Source of the DNA: Isoetes taiwanensis
Lineage: Eukaryota; Streptophyta; Lycopodiopsida; Isoetales; Isoetaceae
Length of the DNA: 64,000 bases
Reading direction: 5' to 3'
Assembly: GCA_021234155.1 (NCBI GenBank)
Contig: JAJEKV010000035.1
Span: 3,176,224 to 3,240,223 of the forward strand
Shown here: in pieces, positions 43,476-54,894 of the stretch
How the letters are laid out: every line of letters begins with the position of its first letter
Numbering within the stretch: position 1 is the first letter of the stretch
Made by a program: the position numbers and the translations under genes
Notes under the pieces: generated by a model
The model's input: only the letters and a program-made list of their open reading frames with translations
Databases searched by the model: none
Told to the model about the DNA's origin: nothing

Positions 43476-44000
43476 GGATAGATTATCGGACGCTTTATAA
43501 AAGACCGCTAGTACGCATTTTGAAGGAGACTGTGAAACCATACTCCCATGATTTTGTTACCATGGTTTTGGGCATGGTAGATTTAAATTTCGGTTAATAT
43601 GGTGCTCCAAATATGTATAAACATGTAAGTTTTTCTCATTGGCTAATAGTATGAATATAGGTGGCTTGGTATATTGGAGGTATCCTCTGATGTTTGTTTA
43701 AAAAGGGAGCCAGAATATGCCTATGAATATAATGTACCATTAAATATTTATATGTTGTAAATCTTGCATTTAATACCCTATTTACTATATGGGTTACGCA
43801 CTAAGACCTTTTTACAGTAATGGTCAGAAGGGGTAGCTCAGCCGAACGCATTTAAGATGGAGACCATTAGGCATGGCACCTTTTGACCATAGCATTAACC
43901 ACAGTGGCGGGAACACTTAGGATATAGTTGGTTGATAGTGGAACGCTAATATACCATTTGTGAAGACTCCTATTTGCTGCTCAAACAGGGAGTTCGAATC

Positions 44001-44165
44001 ATGCCTAAGGGAGTTTACGAGAGGGATCCCCCGAAGAAAAACAAGAGGAATCCCAGCACAGGAAACTTTCCTCCAAGAAAATATGGAAAAGCAAACTCTG
44101 GAAGCAAATTCAGCAATAACAGAGAGCAAGGCAAAACAAGTGGCAACGGGAGCGCTCAACAACAG
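44001..44165 (+). CDS. MPKGVY ORF (E11), in phase with its donor
   Basis: 55 codons, MPKGVYERDPPKKNKRN and on, to CAACAACAG|GTTTTT, phase 0 as in E4. The frame would otherwise close at 44192. It is Lys/Asn/Gly/Ser rich with no hydrophobic segment. As in E4, splicing to a phase-0 ORF1 acceptor would make it the N-terminus of ORF1; E11 itself has no ORF1, so only a related full-length unit such as E6 could express that product. Confidence 0.45.
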
Positions 44166-45062
44166 GTTTTTCTGAATGCCTGGTTCTTATAAATTATTCT
44201 ATGTTTAGTTTTGAGAAGATATTATCGGATATATGGCTGATAATATGATTAAAGCTATAAATAGATGAATTGGCTTTCTCTAAAAAGTCCACGATAATGT
44301 GCTAAGAAACCGTGCTTTTAGATAAACAATGCTTTTTGCTTCTATTTTTGCCTGTAAACAGCTTTATCCGGAAGATATTTACCCTATAAAGGGCATAGCT
44401 CATCATAATCCGAACCCTTTACAGCTCTATTCTTTCTGTTGTAAACATAATAATTATGGGCTGAATCCGATTATGGCTGTCCATTTAGTGTAAAGATTTG
44501 CACCACGATTTGGTTTCTATGTTTTATATTTGCATGCCTTATGTTTTGCATGAGCCTGCAATATGTATTTTGAAATTACATGGTATCCCTTAGACAGGAA
44601 AATCATATCTGATAAACTGAATTGACAGCATGCAGCTAATGGTTATATGGCATCCTACTTGGCGATATGAACAGAAACATTAATGTAGGCTTAGATTAGT
44701 TATGCAAATAGGTGGATGTTGTATCTGAGTTAGGCGTTTATATTGATTTCTTACATGATACTCCAGTGTATCAAACACCTCGGTGTGAGATTATGGTTGC
44801 TACTGCGATGGTCTGTTAGGTGTAAATAATACAGTAGCGCTGATACATAATGGTTTTGCCATGAGAAAATAGTTAAATCATGGCTGGAGATGATCTTCAT
44901 AATGGGGTAAATGTTTGGTCTTGGATCAGATATACATAAATAAAGTCTGAACCTGATCTGAAAGGTTGTAAATACTTCCAAAATGTTATGGATGTACAGA
45001 TAATGTATGTAATAATTTCAGAGGTATCTCACTTGACCTTATAGATGGCATTTGAGCCTAGA

Positions 45063-45173
45063 GGTGAAGGGCGAAGAGCCACGTAGTTTCACTGCTTACC
45101 TGACGCCCCTTGCATAGTTACCGTTTGCTAACTTATGTCTTGATTGGGTGCAGGTAACCGAATCTACGTCTCC
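45063..45173 (+). promoter_or_regulatory. S1 pseudoknot motif (E11)
   Basis: GGGCG/CGCCC, GAGC/GCTT, GTTACC/GGTAAC and pseudoknot ACGTAGTTTC/GAATCTACGT (one T-T mismatch). TTTGCTAAC and TGCAG|GTAACC present; donor-like GTG|GTAAGATCT follows near 45266. Confidence 0.65.
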
Positions 45174-45670
45174 TTATGTATGGTTCAAATGCTTTGTTAT
45201 ACAACATAGTATCAAAGAATGCTGAGACCTTGGAATGGTATAATACTAAGGCGAACAGCAGCATGTGGTAAGATCTGTCCAAATTGATGGCAAATGCTTA
45301 TGGAGAAGAGCAATGACGAATATATGCAATACTTTTTGACAGTATATTGAATATACGTTAATTTCTTAGACATGTGACATAAAGAAAGATATGTAATGAT
45401 ATCCATAAATCTGAATACTTAATAATTTGAAAATTATCTCCTAAAGACTCTATCCTTTTGTACACATACTATATTTCTTAAGATGCGTATGAATTCCTTT
45501 TAGTAATGATGTTTTATCCCATTTATTGTTGTTTGGTTTCATATATTCTCTATACAATAACAGGTGTCTAATATTCTGATATGGTCTAACTGACACAATA
45601 ATACAATAAGATATGATCAAAACCTTTTACCCTTTATACAGAATAAAATGAGTTTATAGGCTGAAAATCA

Positions 45671-45790
45671 TAACAGGTATGGCCTGGGTTACGCCAGGGT
45701 GGATATGTGTGAGTGTAATCTTCACCCTGAATGAGTACAACATAATGTTATTAAACATGTGATTGTATGTAATCTCTGTGAAGATGTGTC
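45671..45790 (+). promoter_or_regulatory. S2 structured RNA motif (E11)
   Basis: Same as E6 (ATCTTCAC/GTGAAGAT arm) but ending GTGTCGAAG into a long GAA tract; E6 reads GTGTCAAAG. Confidence 0.6.
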
Positions 45791-45865
45791 GAAGAAGAAG
45801 AAGAAGAAGAAGAAGAAGAAGAAGAAGAAGAAGAAGAAGAAGAAGAAGAAGAAGAAGAAGAAGAA
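45791..45865 (+). repeat. (GAA)25 junction tract
   Basis: 25 GAA units between E11 and E12. Confidence 0.98.
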
Positions 45866-47814
45866 GATTCTTCATCTTTTGAAAATGCTCTAATGAATCA
45901 TGAACACTTATGAAGGTGTTCTAATGATGCTCCATTAAATGATGCTCTGTTAAAGGAAATTATTTTTCAAATATGTGCTTTGTAACATAGCCAACATGAT
46001 ACAATATGGTCCACATGAACCAAATATGTCATGAACTTGCCTAAAGTTGTCTTTTGTGGGTTTGTTATAGCAGTTGGGTAAATTTGAGCCACAATATGAC
46101 ACTTTGGCATTTGATGAATTTTGTTATTCTGAGATAACTGGTGTAGCCAAAAAACAATAGGCCAAGTGTAGGCCAATGTTGCATGGTATCAATATGGTAA
46201 TAGCATAAATATGGTTCACACTAACCTTGCTTACAAAGTGAATTTTGATTCGTCACTTATAATGTTTTTTGACATACGAATGCATGTAAACTTTTCCTAT
46301 TTAAAAGTTATGCATGAACCTTTATTTCATGCAAGGTGACACGTGGTGGTACATGCAAATATGCTTTGCATGGCAACTTAATGGGGACTTGAAATTATAC
46401 AAAAGCACTCCTGATAAGTGAGCGGCCATATAAAGGTATGTTACTTTATTTCCTATGATGGTGACGACTCATACTTGGGCTCTACAATAATTAAATGTGT
46501 AGAAGTTTTTACTTACGGGACCATAAGGGGAAGTCAAGGGTTAGTTTGGCTTGAAAAATATGATATTCATATATGCTGGATATTTTGCCATTAATGGCAG
46601 AGGCACCAAAATCCTAAAAAGATGGAAAAGGGAGGACGAACGCATTAAATGCATAGATGCATTTTAGATGCTTTAGTGATGATTCGACCATTTTTGCATA
46701 AGGCATTTGGTGGAGGCAATCTCTGGACTGTGGTCTTATGATGCATACTAGCAAGTGCCGGAATGACGGCACCGAATATGTTTGGAGGCAAATGCCAGAA
46801 TAGCAGCACATCAAATATGCTTGATGTTGATTCGGTGGCTATGCAAAATAATCGGAATGCACACACTGCATACTTATATGATATGATAAGGATCTGGCTT
46901 TCATTGTTCAGATTTATGATTCCATGTAAGAAAAGGGCATGGAATATTTTCGTAGCAGATTTAAGCGTTCTTGTATCATGCTGGTGCTGATCTATAATGG
47001 ATAATGTGTCTAAAGGCAATGTCCTAAGGGGACCTGGCAAGATGGAAGAATCCAAAGCCAACATATCTGATCCGCACAAATACAAGAGACGAATGATCAT
47101 AACGGGAGCTTCGAAAATCAGGTAAGAAATGAATGTTTGATGTCATACAAACGAATGGAAAAATCTTTTGGATATCCCCTTATCTCTACTATGGTACAGG
47201 ACAGATTTTTGGGTAATATCATGAGATACAAACGAAAATGACTCATGTTCTTGCTGAATAAGCCTAATACAGGGACTGCCAAATTGTTGCACTGTTAATA
47301 AGTTCATTCCTTGCTGATCTGGACATTTAGAGCTGAGATGTGCAAAAGCATAGCGATAAATAAAGTTAAAGCTAGTATTAAGAGAGTTTGTGAAATATCA
47401 TGGTGGCTTTTGGCCAACCAAGCTACTATAATGAAATAATATTTTCTATTATGTAGGGTAGAGTTTTGTATCTATTAATATGATAACATAGGATAGGAGA
47501 TAATATGCAGCCCCTATCCAAATCGTTTGTCAATGTGATGCTTTGTTAAGGATATGAAGCATATGGCTGTTAAGATGCACAGTAATACATATTTTACAGG
47601 TTGCTATTTTTATAGTGATATGGGGATATGTCTTCATAAACCTTTGCTTCAAATATTTTAAAGATACGACAGGAGTATATGGCTGGGGTAGGCAGCCATG
47701 TACCAGCACTTATTATTATCATTATTGAATACATTTTCCTACTTTGCACTAATTACATGAGCTCCATTTGCTTAAATTACACCATTCTACTTTGTATAAG
47801 AATAGGTGAAGGGC

Positions 47815-47920
47815 GAAGAGCCGTAGGGTCTCATAGCTTACCTGACGCCCCTTTCCTTATTACCATTATCATGCTAATATTGGTCTGTTTGGGTGCAGGT
47901 AACCGAGACTCTATCTCCTG
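47815..47920 (+). promoter_or_regulatory. S1 pseudoknot motif (E12)
   Basis: GGGCG/CGCCC, GAGC/GCTT, pseudoknot GTAGGGTCTC/GAGACTCTAT, ATGCTAAT and TGCAG|GTAACC at 47894-47904; donor-like TTTG|GTGAGATC at 48004/48005. Confidence 0.62.
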
Positions 47921-48584
47921 TTTTTTCAAAGTTACAAGGCAACTACAATGGAAGACATGACTTGGAATGTCTACTCAAACTAATCAGATCTCCAGCTACT
48001 TTTGGTGAGATCTATCTAAATTCTGATATGTACAAAAAACATAGTCAGAAAAAGACAGGATAACACAGCTCTTAATTTTGCAAGGAGGCTAGTTGTTAGG
48101 ACTGAGGTCCCCTCATGAAATAGTACCAAATGGGTCAATATATTATTGCATAGTAATACTTTGAAAATTTGAGATGGTTTATGCTAATAGTCTACATGTT
48201 TAAAATGCTGATATACCATAATCTGAATGTCAATAAGGAATTCTTATGCTGTTATATGATAGAATGAAATATCCAATAGTAATACTTTGAAACTTTGAGA
48301 TGGTTTATGCTAAAAGACAACATGTTTAAAATGCTGATATACTATATTTTGAAAGTCAATATGAAGATGTTTATGCTGTTACATGATTTTATGAAACTAG
48401 ATGCTTCTATTTAGAAATTATAAGGCCACATGTTTACTCTATGAAACTCATAACTGTTTATTTTCTTAAAGTTGTGTTATAAAATGATTATCTACATACA
48501 TACATTATGTTCAAAGACAGATAATATGGTTTACTTTATAATTCTGCACATATATTCACATTTCCAACCATGTAAAGGTTACCT

Positions 48585-48712
48585 TATAGCTGTGGCTTGG
48601 GTTTTACCCTTGATGGATATATGGGAAAAGTTTACATCTTGAATGGAACTATAAGTTTGTATTTTATGCATTTATGGTGTAAGTCTAGATGTAAATGTGA
48701 ATAAGAAGAAAA
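48585..48712 (+). promoter_or_regulatory. S2 structured RNA motif (E12)
   Basis: Arm TTTACATC/GATGTAAA (8 bp) with TTGAATGG and AGTCTA; the first hairpin has changed (GGGT/ACCC). Ends GTGAATAAGAAG. Confidence 0.55.
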
Positions 48713-48724
48713 TGTGACTTCCAT

Positions 48725-48744
48725 TAGTTAGAGTCTTCTAACTA
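48725..48744 (+). promoter_or_regulatory. S3 hairpin (E12)
   Basis: TAGTTAGA GTCT TCTAACTA, a perfect 8-bp stem with sequence different from the other S3 copies. Confidence 0.6.
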
Positions 48745-48863
48745 GCACAGCTACACTTTACTTGGTTGATTCTCTTTATTGATCACATATTCCTTGTTTG
48801 GGATATTATTATGCATAGAATGTTAAACTTATTTTGGGAACTAATCTCTCTCATGTTATATAG

Positions 48864-48981
48864 AAAAGAACATGGTGGAGGAAACAGCTCCGAGAGATGG
48901 CCTTTGGGAAACTGAGACCTCCTAAATATGATGTCCAAGATGTTATCAACCGTACTTTACTTTACTGTGATGGCAGGATAT
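48864..48981 (+). pseudogene. ORF1 N-terminal relic of a third lineage
   Basis: After ATATAG the frame reads KRTWWRKQLREMAFGKLRPP and continues ~18 residues to TAA. It aligns with the first residues of E4 ORF1 (FKAVWIRHLADMGY) and E6 ORF1 (RKNVWNKLLVDLGY), all in phase 0 after an AG. Only about 39 codons are left. Confidence 0.55.
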
Positions 48982-49104
48982 AATGCAGGAGATGGGAAGA
49001 TGGCTGATCCCTGAATTATGGAAAATACGTAGTCTAGTACTACTACAGGCTGGAGATAACTGACAAGCTCAACTCTTTTGCAAATCAGGTTAGCTTGAAT
49101 TTTA

Positions 49105-49182
49105 GAAGAAGAAGAAGAAGAAGAAGAAGAAGAAGAAGAAGAAGAAGAAGAAGAAGAAGAAGAAGAAGAAGAAGAAGAAGAA
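49105..49182 (+). repeat. (GAA)26 junction tract
   Basis: 26 GAA units after the truncated end of E12. Confidence 0.98.
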
Positions 49183-50215
49183 GATTTCTCAGATAATAAA
49201 GGTAACCAAAAAGCAAGAGACCAAATGTTGGCTGATATTGCATGATATCAACATGGTAATTCCATAAATTTAAATATTGTGATAGTAAGTGTGGTAATAT
49301 ACTTGCTACTAAGACATTGGGACTCGGATGTGTTAGTAATATCCAATGGTCCTATGAAAGCTAAAAGCAAGAAGGAATATCTTGGTTTATTTCTTACTTG
49401 GTCATTTGACAACAGGATCCCATTTCTATGGGATTAACATCGGCTTTTTGGACACACTAGGTGCACAAGCACTTAACGATTCAAGTTAGATTGATTTATG
49501 GCATACTTAGTTATGCACAAAAATGTGTGATGGGCCATTAGAAAATAATAATGACTTTGGAGGACATTAAAAAATGGCATGCTTGCTTATGCACTAAGAT
49601 TGAAGGATGGCCATTACAAAGGCTATGATTTATGGTCGAAATGCTTATGGTGGGGCAAAATTTATTTCTTCTAGAACCATACAAATGCTTTGGACCATTA
49701 CGACTGCTATGGGTAATGGACAAAATATGTATCACTCTTTTTATGACATTACATTTTGACATTTGAAGTATACTAAGGTTGTTTAAGTGAGCTTTGAGAA
49801 GGGAAGCATTTTATCCACGTATTAGAGTTTATCTTTATAAAGGAATTGGGGCCATGCATGTGTGCCACATGTCACACAAAGCCTTTATGACAAGCATGGG
49901 GCATTTACCTCCCATGAATTATTTGCTCCTACGATAGGGATGGACTAGTGGTCTATATTGAATGAAGCACAAGTATTCATAAAATATCTTTATGAAGGAC
50001 AATACAAGGTCTAAACGAACAAAAGGTAATATTTTATTGAGTTTATATGCTATCTATTCTCTCCATATTTTTGGCCGATGAGCTATGGCGCCATAAAAAA
50101 TGTTCTGTAGAGCCGAACTATTTGTTGTTCTGTAGAGCCGAACTATTTGTTCTTAGAAGAGGCCTTTGCTGATACTCTGGGCCTGGCTCTGCCACTCTGT
50201 TGTTGAAGGACCGAA

Positions 50216-50354
50216 ATGCCTAAAGGTGCATACATGCATGGAGCACGTCACAACAAGATGGGAACTTTCCTCCCAAGAAATCTTTATGGAAAAAGATGGA
50301 GGGATGCAAACGAATCAAATCCAAGATGCCAATGCCAGGAGCGATCATATCCAG
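50216..50354 (+). pseudogene. MPKGAY ORF (E13), frameshifted
   Basis: Begins MPKGAYMHGARHNKMG. Up to ATCCAG|GTTTCT it is 139 nt, out of phase. In the neighbouring frame the last codons end in ...SDHIQ|, in phase with the donor, so a small indel near the middle (about 50280) would explain it. Basic, without a recognised domain. Confidence 0.4.
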
Positions 50355-50983
50355 GTTTCTATAATCTGTTTGGCTTTCATTCATTCTTTAGGAATCGATA
50401 CATGTAAAAGCAAATCCTAAAGCAGAGATTATGCTATTCTTAGATAAGTCTGCCATTATAAAACAACAACTTGAGATAATACAGAACAGAATAGAGGCTC
50501 TGTACATTTAGAACAGAGACATGCAAAAGCATATCAAAACATAAGGTGAAAGTCATTATTAAGAGCTTTTGCTGAAATATCATGTTTGCTTTTGGCAAGC
50601 AAATGGACTACCATAAAATACGAATTTTTATTATGTAGATTAGATTGTTGCATCTATTACTATGTTCATATAGTACATGCTATAATATGCAGGGCTATCT
50701 AAATCGTAGGTCCATGTGTTGTGCTTTTTTAAGGATATTAATCCCATGGATGGCACGATGCACAAATAAAGCATATTTTATAGGTTGCCATTCTTATGGT
50801 TGTATGGAGACATGTCTTCATAAACCTTTGCTTCTTATATTTCAGACATATGACAGGAGTATGTGGCTGGGGTAGGCAGCCATGCACAAATATATATATT
50901 GTTTTCATATACATTGTCCTACTTGCATTGATTATCAGAGCTCCATTTGCTTAAATTACACCATTCTACTTTGTATAAGAATA

Positions 50984-51097
50984 GGTGAAGGGCTTAAAAC
51001 CATAGTATCTCATAGCTTACCTGACGCCCCTTTCCTTATTACCAGTCATGCTAATATTGGTCTGTTTGGGTGCAGGTAACCGAGATTCTATCTCCTG
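50984..51097 (+). promoter_or_regulatory. S1 motif (E13), outer stem lost
   Basis: The 5' strand is GGGCTTAAAACC, so GGGCG/CGCCC is broken. The pseudoknot ATAGTATCTC/GAGATTCTAT still pairs (one T-T mismatch) and carries a paired change relative to E12. Confidence 0.5.
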
Positions 51098-51570
51098 TTC
51101 TTTCAAAGTTACAAGGTTGCAGCACACATGCAACTACAAAGGAAATCTATAAAGTTACATGGTTGCAGAAATAGTGCAACTACAAAGGAAATCGATACAT
51201 GGAGGTTACGTGAATGTTACACGGAGTAACGACTAGTTTTACATACATTTGGTGAGATCTTCCCATTCGTGGATCATGCTACATTAAATTACAAGTTTAT
51301 GGATCAGAAGTTTATGGATCATGCTACATTAAATACAAGTTTATTATGCTGAAAATTATGATATTTTGCTGAAAAACTGATATTGAAGATATAAATGCCG
51401 ATTCTACCTATACTATAATTTACACGATTCTATTTTCATGATTAATAAATGAAAGAATGATTACTATTTATTTCAAGTAAAGGTTGAAGTGCATGTTATA
51501 CGGATTACAATAAGATCTAAATTTAAGTTATATTGTGAAACTTTGATTATACCAAGGCATAATGGAAGTA

Positions 51571-51696
51571 GGAGTACCTGATGTGGCCTGGCATAAAACA
51601 CCAGGGTAGATATTGGGTGACATGTCCTTACTCTGAACGAGGCTTTTAATTGTTTTTTTAACATTATCTGACCGTAGTCTTTGTAAGAACATATTC
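51571..51696 (+). promoter_or_regulatory. S2 structured RNA motif (E13)
   Basis: CCTGG/CCAGG hairpin (loop CATAAAACA), CTTAC/GTAAG arm with CTGAACGA and TAGTCT, then TTCGAAG. Confidence 0.6.
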
Positions 51697-51804
51697 GAAG
51701 AAGAAGAAGAAGAAGAAGAAGAAGAAGAAGAAGAAGAAGAAGAAGAAGAAGAAGAAGAAGAAGAAGAAGAAGAAGAAGAAGAAGAAGAAGAAGAAGAAGA
51801 AGAA
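51697..51804 (+). repeat. (GAA)36 tract at the array edge
   Basis: 36 GAA units; the last tract. Unique-looking sequence follows. Confidence 0.98.
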
Positions 51805-54080
51805 GAGATTTTAACGTCACGCCATTAAGCGTTCCTGAAGAAGGACATGTGACACTTTACAACACACCTAGATGGGTCCTGCTTTACCACTTTACATTGC
51901 TGAAGTGGGTCCTTCCCCTACCAACTTTACATTGCATGGCCACTTTCACAACGAGGCGTTGAACCCGTGACCTTGGGTATGGCAGTTTAACGTCATTAAG
52001 ACATGCAGTAGCTTGTGTTAATTGGGAATTAATATCGTGGCGTTGAAGGCCGAGTGAGCAAAGTGAAAGGGAAATTTACATCCTAAAAGATGGCTTTATT
52101 TAAACCGCATTTCAATTGTTCAATATTCTTATCTTGGGTAATATGTTTTCTAGATATAATAATGTGTAGTTTGTGTTAAATGGGAATTCATAACAACGCC
52201 TTCAAGCGTGAGTGAGCAAAAAGCAAAAACAGCTATATTCAAAAACAGATATATTGAGTCCCTTTCATGATTTCTTTCTGTAAGATTAGAAGAGCTCACC
52301 TTCAATAGATCAACTTCTGGAGGAGGCCTTTGAGCTACCATCTTCTTCCCTGTCTGGAAATGCTTTTGCAGAGTTTGTTGCTTCAGAAATCATTTCTCCA
52401 GTAGAGATACAAAAATCTGCCTCTGTGTGGCTTCATGTTCTGCACTCTAGATGAAACTTCAAGAGCAAGCCTATAGAGAAGAATTAATGCAATATATGCA
52501 AGTGAAAAGCTGAAAAGCTCAAAAACTGTGCTCTAATTCGGCACTCTCCATAGAATAAAACTTGACTTACATGAGCCATGCTAGTAATCTTTAACCAAGG
52601 TTAGATGAAACAACCATTAATGAGCAGCATCTCGTAATTGTTTTTGCTACAGAAACACATAGAAATTTGTGAGATACAGCCAATTCAAAATTATCAAAAA
52701 GAATTTGACAGGTTTTACCATTGTCTATTCTAAAATACGCATGACATAGCTTGCATGCTAAGAAAATGCATCATGCAAGCTAAGAAAATGCATGATTTTA
52801 TATAGCACATGTTCTGTACCTCGTACTAATTTCTTTTATTTGCTATATTAGCTTCTAATTATTGAATAACCCCTATAAAGATACAGCAAACATAGGAAGA
52901 TGGATATACCTGCATTGCACTAACCAACTTGGCACATTGATGTGCATGTTGGTAACAACACTCTTGTTACTATTATATGATTCAAAGTTCCAAGCATTGT
53001 GGCCAAATGTGTGTATATATAAGCAACTGGCACAATCAACCTGAAAATAGATTAATCAAATAGAGAGATGAAGAAATAGAAGAACAGAAGACACCACACA
53101 ATACCTTTGGATAAAAGGTTTGTCAATAATGTTGACTTGACGATGTGGTCTCTAACCATGGTTGTGGCCTTCCTCAATAAGAAATCCCTGTAAAAAAACT
53201 ATTAGGGTTCTATATTGAGAAGCAGAAGTACCTGATTAAAGACTACACCAAACCGAAGCTCCCACCAAAAGCATTTTATCTGATGCTGGATGGATCTGGT
53301 GCTGCCTGAGGCCTTAGGGTTCGAGTTGTCCAAAGAGAGAAGTTGTAATAGCGATGTTCCTGTAACTGCACTCTGGAATAAAACCTCAAAACAAACGTAA
53401 AAAACAGAGGATGAAGAAAAATTTACCATGGCGTTTCTTTGTGTAGCCGAATGCTCTGCTGCTCAGCAGGGTTTTTCATTCTAAGAATATAAGGCTCTGT
53501 TTGCCGACCTTTGCTTAAAATCCGCACATTCCTCTCGTATAAGCAAACACGCTGCCCTGCATTAAGAAGATAACTACAGATAACCAATGGCTTCCACCAT
53601 TTTTTGAGCAGTGAAGAAATAACAGAAGGATGCCAGATAATTAGCCGATGCAAAAAGTACTCCAAAGTGGCAAGAAAACCTCCGCAACGAAGCTCTGCAC
53701 CAAATAAATGACTTATGGAAGCCTTGAATCTCCTGTTGAACATTGCAAAATTAGATAAGATGCAAACCACTTGAATATAAATAAAACCCAAATAAAATCG
53801 TGAAAACTGACATTAGTTAGAGGTCTAAAGAAACAAATTGAACATGCAAATAATCGATTTCAATTGAAAAAAGTAGCATCTGCTGCTCTATGCATCGGCT
53901 TTCCAGGTTTAAAAAACAAACTGAGGCTCGCTGGAGAGAAGAGCTAAAATCGAAGTGAAACATAGATCGCCTTCTCCACATCTTTATCCATAGCTGTCCT
54001 CCGAGAAGCCATAATCATGGCAGCGAGGAGAACTTAAGAAACGCTCTGCCTAAAAAACGTCTAGGGTTTTGAAAAATGTA
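51805..54080 (-). other. Non-array DNA with a possible minus-strand gene, unidentified
   Basis: On the minus strand a plant-like AAAACCCTAGAC leader near 54060 is followed by an ATG and a ~24-codon frame (MIMASRRTAMDKDVEK). Further on are AACAG|GAGATTCAAGG (near 53740), a 122-codon frame (53423-53791), CCAG|AGTGCAG (near 53376) with CAG|GTACTT (near 53232), and KKMVAQRPPPEVDLLK ending in AAG|GTGAGC (near 52297). These look like exons, but the frames do not join cleanly and I recognise no family. It could be a decayed gene. Near 51960-51980 the minus strand has GGGTTCAACGCC, similar to a tRNA-type B box. Low confidence. Confidence 0.25.
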
Positions 54081-54870
54081 AAGGAAGGAAGGAAGGAAGG
54101 AAGTATATTTTTACGTCGCACCACAAAGGCAGCGTCACGGAGGACATGCGACCACAAGTACAAAGAAAACAAAAAATACATTGCATGGGCCGAAGCCCGT
54201 GAGCACCATGGCCCGGATTAAAAACCCCACCGGGAAAAAACCGTTGCCATGATGACCACGCAGATCAAAAGCTATCTTTCTTGCAAAAAGCAACAATCAT
54301 ACCTCCAACAAACGGAACTTCAACAAACGCCCCGAACCGTAACCTCTTCACGGCTAGGTGCCGAAAGTCTTGGTGCGGACTCATGCACGCTAAACCTCCA
54401 TCCTCTCACTAAAACCCGGGGCAAATAGATGCTTTGCTGCGAGAGATCCCAGTGCCGACCCCGAGGTAACTTCGATCAAACCACTAGACCATAAGAGCGC
54501 CCCGAAAACGGGTAGAATCCCAAAACCCCCATAGCAACGATCTGCAGAAAAGGCGGTGGCCGTGAGGGCACCGCCGAAAATTTGAAACCAACGCATCCAA
54601 TAAGCCCAAGCGCCAGAAGCCCAGGCGCTCAGGGAAGGCGGCGCTCATGGAAAACACTCAGAGAAATCGCTCGGAGGAGGTGCATCCTCCAGCCCTGCGC
54701 CAAGGCGCCAACACCCCCAGGCATGCTCGCAGGCGGAAAGGGGACTGCAAAAAAAAAAAGTTATAAAGTTTTCCGATCCCAAAATCATGCTTTTGGCCGG
54801 GAAAAGGAGTGTTACCGGCGTTACCGGCAGCCGGAAAAAGGGAGACACCCCACCCCAGAAACTTTTTAAG
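54081..54870. other. GC-rich block, origin unknown
   Basis: Starts with (GGAA)5 at about 54086-54103, then ~770 bp that is clearly more GC- and CpG-rich than its surroundings. Short frames on both strands have no recognisable similarity. Could be a fragment of an unrelated transposon. Confidence 0.35.
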
Positions 54871-54894
54871 TAAGTAGATTACAAGCTAGAATAT

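Larger units (their letters stand above)
43476..45790 (+). mobile_element. E11: S2-ended unit of the E6 family, with empty Helitron site
   Basis: 2.3 kb closely matching E6 from 20199 to 22312 and from 28232 to 28430, without the Helitron. The empty site ACACAA|TAATAC lies at 45598/45599. MPKGVY ORF 44001-44165, S1 45063-45173, S2 45671-45790, then (GAA)25. Confidence 0.85.
45866..49104 (+). mobile_element. E12: truncated unit with ORF1 relic
   Basis: A donor-like TCAG|GTAAGA lies near 47121, S1 at 47815-47920, S2 at 48585-48712 and S3 at 48725-48744. Then comes an ORF1 relic (48864-48981), a second S3-like segment near 49053 and an abrupt (GAA)26. ORF2 and the hairpin end are missing. Its S1 neighbourhood is nearly identical to that of E13. 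Confidence 0.72.
49183..51696 (+). mobile_element. E13: last, S2-ended array unit
   Basis: 2.5 kb with an MPKGAY ORF (50216-50354), S1 (50984-51097) and S2 (51571-51696). The S1 region resembles E12, while S2 resembles that of E1-E3, so the unit is mosaic. It ends in (GAA)36, after which the DNA is no longer array-like. Confidence 0.75.
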
